NCBI GenBank assembly: GCA_007128245.1
Contig: SKXU01000029.1
Span: 1 to 14,131 of the forward strand
Direction of reading: 5' to 3'
Length of the DNA: 14,131 nt
From: Candidatus Woesearchaeota archaeon
Lineage (GTDB): Archaea > Nanobdellota > Nanobdellia > Woesearchaeales > SKIA01
Shown: piece after piece, positions 12,299 to 14,131 of the stretch
How positions within the stretch are numbered: position 1 is the stretch's first letter
How the letters are laid out: each line of letters starts with the position of its first letter
Made by a program: the position numbers and the translations under genes
The notes under the pieces: generated by a model
Databases searched by the model: none
Seen by the model: the letters and a program-made list of their open reading frames with translations, nothing else
What the model was told of the DNA's origin: nothing

Positions 12299-12838
12299 AT
12301 GCGCAAAGCACAAATCAGTATTGAATACTTAATCATCATCGGCGTGGTTGTATTCTTGATTGTACTTCCATCCGCTATTTTTCTCTCAACCTTTGCGCAA
12401 ACAACAATTTATGGCGCGGTCACTTCTGAACAAGCTGACCAAGTTGGCCGAGGCCTTACGCAGGCCGCGCAGCAAGTGTTTTATCTTGGCTTGTTTGCCC
12501 AAAAGAAAGTTTCTCTTCCCATGCCTAATAATGTCGAAGAGATTGTCATGTTTACTATTACTGTGAATAGTAATGACTTTCATTATCTTGTGATTCGCAT
12601 TGATGATGGTGTGATTCCTCAAACGTTTTATTATCAGTCGCGCGCGCCACTCATTGCTCCAAGTATTTATGAGGACACCGTTGCTCCTGCGTATATTGCT
12701 GAGTGTGCAGGTGTTGCTTGTAATAACGTATTTGTATTCAGACAGCCAGTAACCTTTCCTGGCCTTAAGCAGTTCTCTCTTGAGACAGTGCGTCGTGATG
12801 GACGGATTGCTGTTCTTGTGACGCCGGAGGTAGACTAG
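12299..12838 (+). CDS. Class III signal peptide protein, pilin-like
   Basis: This 179-aa protein starts MRKAQISIEYLIIIG. The predicted cleavage is after A4, an Ala instead of the usual Gly, before QISIE with Glu at +5. A hydrophobic helix follows to about residue 33, then a beta-rich head with C136 and C141 close together. The motif QxSxEYLIIIG is the classic archaeal type IV pilin form. It begins the coupled set of four genes; the next start is 1 nt after its stop. Sequence identity beyond the N-terminus is too low for me to assign a specific pilin class. Confidence 0.85.
   Translation: MRKAQISIEYLIIIGVVVFLIVLPSAIFLSTFAQTTIYGAVTSEQADQVGRGLTQAAQQVFYLGLFAQKKVSLPMPNNVEEIVMFTITVNSNDFHYLVIRIDDGVIPQTFYYQSRAPLIAPSIYEDTVAPAYIAECAGVACNNVFVFRQPVTFPGLKQFSLETVRRDGRIAVLVTPEVD
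12826..12831 (+). promoter_or_regulatory. Shine-Dalgarno site deciding a GTG start
   Basis: GGAGGT lies inside the end of the preceding gene, 8 nt before the GTG at 12840, and supports that non-ATG start. Confidence 0.75.
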
Positions 12839-12839
12839 G

Positions 12840-13238
12840 GTGCTTCGAGGACAAGTGGCTGTTGAATTTTTGGTGCTGTTCACGATTGGTCTTTTCATAT
12901 TCATCCTGGCAGCAACGTTCTTTCCTGCGCAGCTACGCGAAGCTGCCGATGCTGAAAGCCAGGCTGACCAGTTACTTGAGCAAATCAAGGTGCGAGCAAT
13001 TGTCGCCTCCACGTCTCGCACTGATTTTAACACGTCATTATTTGTTCCTCCAGTCATCAACGGTCTTCCTATTGTGCTCAGTGTAAGTTCTGGTTCTGAT
13101 AGTGTGGCTCGCGTCTTCCAAAATGGTCGCTTACTTGCGAGTGCGCAGCTTCCTCTCATTGAAGACGTGTTTGAAGAGAACCTTATCAATCAGATTCGCA
13201 TTCACAAAAATGCTTCGGGGGTGTTTGTGACGATATGA
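12840..13238 (+). CDS. Class III signal peptide protein, pilin-like (small)
   Basis: This 132-aa protein starts at a GTG with a strong SD. The N-terminus MLRGQVAVEFLVLF has predicted cleavage after G4 and Glu at +5, then a hydrophobic helix to about 29. The next segment (REAADAESQADQLLEQIK) looks helical and polar, continuing the pilin stalk, and the head is short and has no cysteine. The stop overlaps the next start as ATGA, so translation of the two is probably coupled. It is probably a minor subunit; this is inferred from position and size. Confidence 0.83.
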   Translation: MLRGQVAVEFLVLFTIGLFIFILAATFFPAQLREAADAESQADQLLEQIKVRAIVASTSRTDFNTSLFVPPVINGLPIVLSVSSGSDSVARVFQNGRLLASAQLPLIEDVFEENLINQIRIHKNASGVFVTI

Positions 13239-13783
13239 AACGGGGACAAGTAGTGAGTTTTGATTTGCTCTCAGGTGTCTTACTGTTTCTTATCTTCGTA
13301 GCAGTATTTATCCTTGTATTCTTCTTGCCACGTTTTGAAGTCACTCCTCCGGAGTTTGAAGCAGAGCTCTTGTTTGTCTTTGATAACTTAGAACAAACAC
13401 TCGAAGGTACGTCCGAGCAGTTTATGACTCGCGGATACCGCGTTGATTACGATGGTCTCTCACAGTTTTACTCCCTGGAATCCATTGATGAAGCGGTCTT
13501 TGGAAAAGACCCTACGGGTGGCATAGCGCTCTACCCTGACGGGTATGATGTATGCTTGTACATCATGGATGTGGACGGAGACTTCTTAGATGTGAATGGT
13601 CGCGTGGCAGCAGGAAACCTGAGTGTTGCAGGTCAAACATGCGATGCCGTGTTGCGCGGCGGAGGGAATCCTTGCGCAGAGTATGAGCGGGGCATGACGA
13701 CGTTCAGGCCTGTGGTGCTGCTGAATCAACTTTCAGAAGACAATCGTATAGTACAATTGAATGTGGTGGCGTGTAAAATATGA
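13235..13783 (+). CDS. Pilin-like protein with non-canonical class III N-terminus
   Basis: This 182-aa protein starts MKRGQVVSFDLLSG, with predicted cleavage after G4. The +5 position of the mature protein is Phe, and the acidic residue is Asp at +6, unlike the three genes upstream. The hydrophobic helix runs to about residue 32. The head has four cysteines (C107, C136, C147, C180), enough for two disulfides, and an acidic segment MDVDGDFLDV. It overlaps both neighbours by ATGA. Loss of Glu+5 is known for some tip or initiating minor pseudopilins in bacterial systems; applying that here is inference. Confidence 0.8.
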   Translation: MKRGQVVSFDLLSGVLLFLIFVAVFILVFFLPRFEVTPPEFEAELLFVFDNLEQTLEGTSEQFMTRGYRVDYDGLSQFYSLESIDEAVFGKDPTGGIALYPDGYDVCLYIMDVDGDFLDVNGRVAAGNLSVAGQTCDAVLRGGGNPCAEYERGMTTFRPVVLLNQLSEDNRIVQLNVVACKI

Positions 13784-14131
13784 GACGAGGATACATGTTT
13801 ACGTTAGATGCGGTGATCGCTATACTTGTGCTTATTGTGGGAACAAGCATTGTGTTCATGAACTTGCCTTCTCCGCAAGAAGATTTTTATATTGACCGCG
13901 CGGGTATTGATGTGATTGGCGTGCTCTCACAAACTCTTGTCTCGGATCTCTGTACTGAAAGCCCTTGTGAGTGTGGAAACTATGATGCCCTTACTGACTT
14001 GGTGTGTACCAACGATGTCGAGTTTGAGCAGAGTGTGTTGGATTTGTACGCGGAACTGCTCGCGCGTAGCACCGGTTCTCCTGGGTTATTATGGGATTCT
14101 GTCCAAGAAATCTTTATTGATACAGATGTTA
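13780..14131 (+). CDS. Pilin-like protein, partial at window end
   Basis: This reading frame starts at the ATG at 13780, overlaps the previous stop as ATGA and stays open to the window edge (117 codons seen). The N-terminus MRRGYMFTLDAVIAILVL has a possible cleavage after G4 with Tyr at +1 and Asp at +6, the same arrangement as the gene before it. A hydrophobic helix to about 29 is followed by a Cys-rich segment (CTESPCECGNYD and a further VCTND). The C-terminus is outside the window. It is probably another minor subunit or a pilin-like envelope protein. Confidence 0.8.
   Translation, partial: MRRGYMFTLDAVIAILVLIVGTSIVFMNLPSPQEDFYIDRAGIDVIGVLSQTLVSDLCTESPCECGNYDALTDLVCTNDVEFEQSVLDLYAELLARSTGSPGLLWDSVQEIFIDTDV

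Noticed and set aside
1..14131. CRISPR arrays, insertion sequences, lycopene cyclase or rhodopsin/retinal genes
   Set aside because: No regularly spaced repeats, transposase-like frames or such enzymes were seen in any part of the window.

Overview
The window looks archaeal, most likely from a small-genome (DPANN-type) lineage. Three things point that way: TATA-box promoters placed about 26 nt before start codons, four or five proteins with class III (archaeal type IV pilin) signal peptides, and an archaeal S-layer protein related to the Methanococcus type. Taxonomy below that level is inference. Codons are compact, and many genes are leaderless or joined by ATGA overlaps.

Layout, left to right. 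Positions 1-26 are the 3' end of a tRNA. From 5035 down to 40, on the minus strand, lies a six-gene operon with every junction a 4-nt ATGA overlap: crtI (phytoene desaturase), crtB (phytoene synthase), a GGPP synthase, a UbiA-family lycopene elongase (lyeJ), cruF (C50 carotenoid hydratase) and a 66-aa DUF2283 protein. Together the first five are nearly the full route from C5 units to a bacterioruberin-type C50 carotenoid; a separate CrtD desaturase is not in the window. A 480-bp intergenic region carries the divergent promoters and an unusually long, structured 5' leader for a 900-aa S-layer protein (5521-8223), which ends at a GC-palindrome/poly-T terminator.

Next come a YqeG/GEP4-like HAD phosphatase (minus) and a divergent PgsA-like CDP-alcohol phosphatidyltransferase (plus). 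This pair fits synthesis and dephosphorylation of a glycerophosphate-type polar lipid. They are followed by a 90-aa three-helix membrane protein, a HepT/MntA (HEPN/nucleotidyltransferase) toxin-antitoxin pair on the minus strand, and a radical SAM enzyme (minus).

From 11725 to the right edge there are five plus-strand genes for class III signal peptide proteins: one leaderless pilin-like gene, then a coupled set of four, the last cut by the window end. The first three have the usual Glu at +5 of the predicted mature protein; the last two instead have Asp at +6, as might be expected of specialised minor or initiating subunits.

Much of the window serves the cell envelope: membrane pigment, polar lipid, S-layer and surface filaments. 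The strongest leads for new biology are the coupled C50 carotenoid operon ending in a DUF2283 gene with a 17-nt homopolymer, the S-layer leader RNA, the PgsA/GEP4-like pair, and the pilin-like operon with two non-canonical N-termini.
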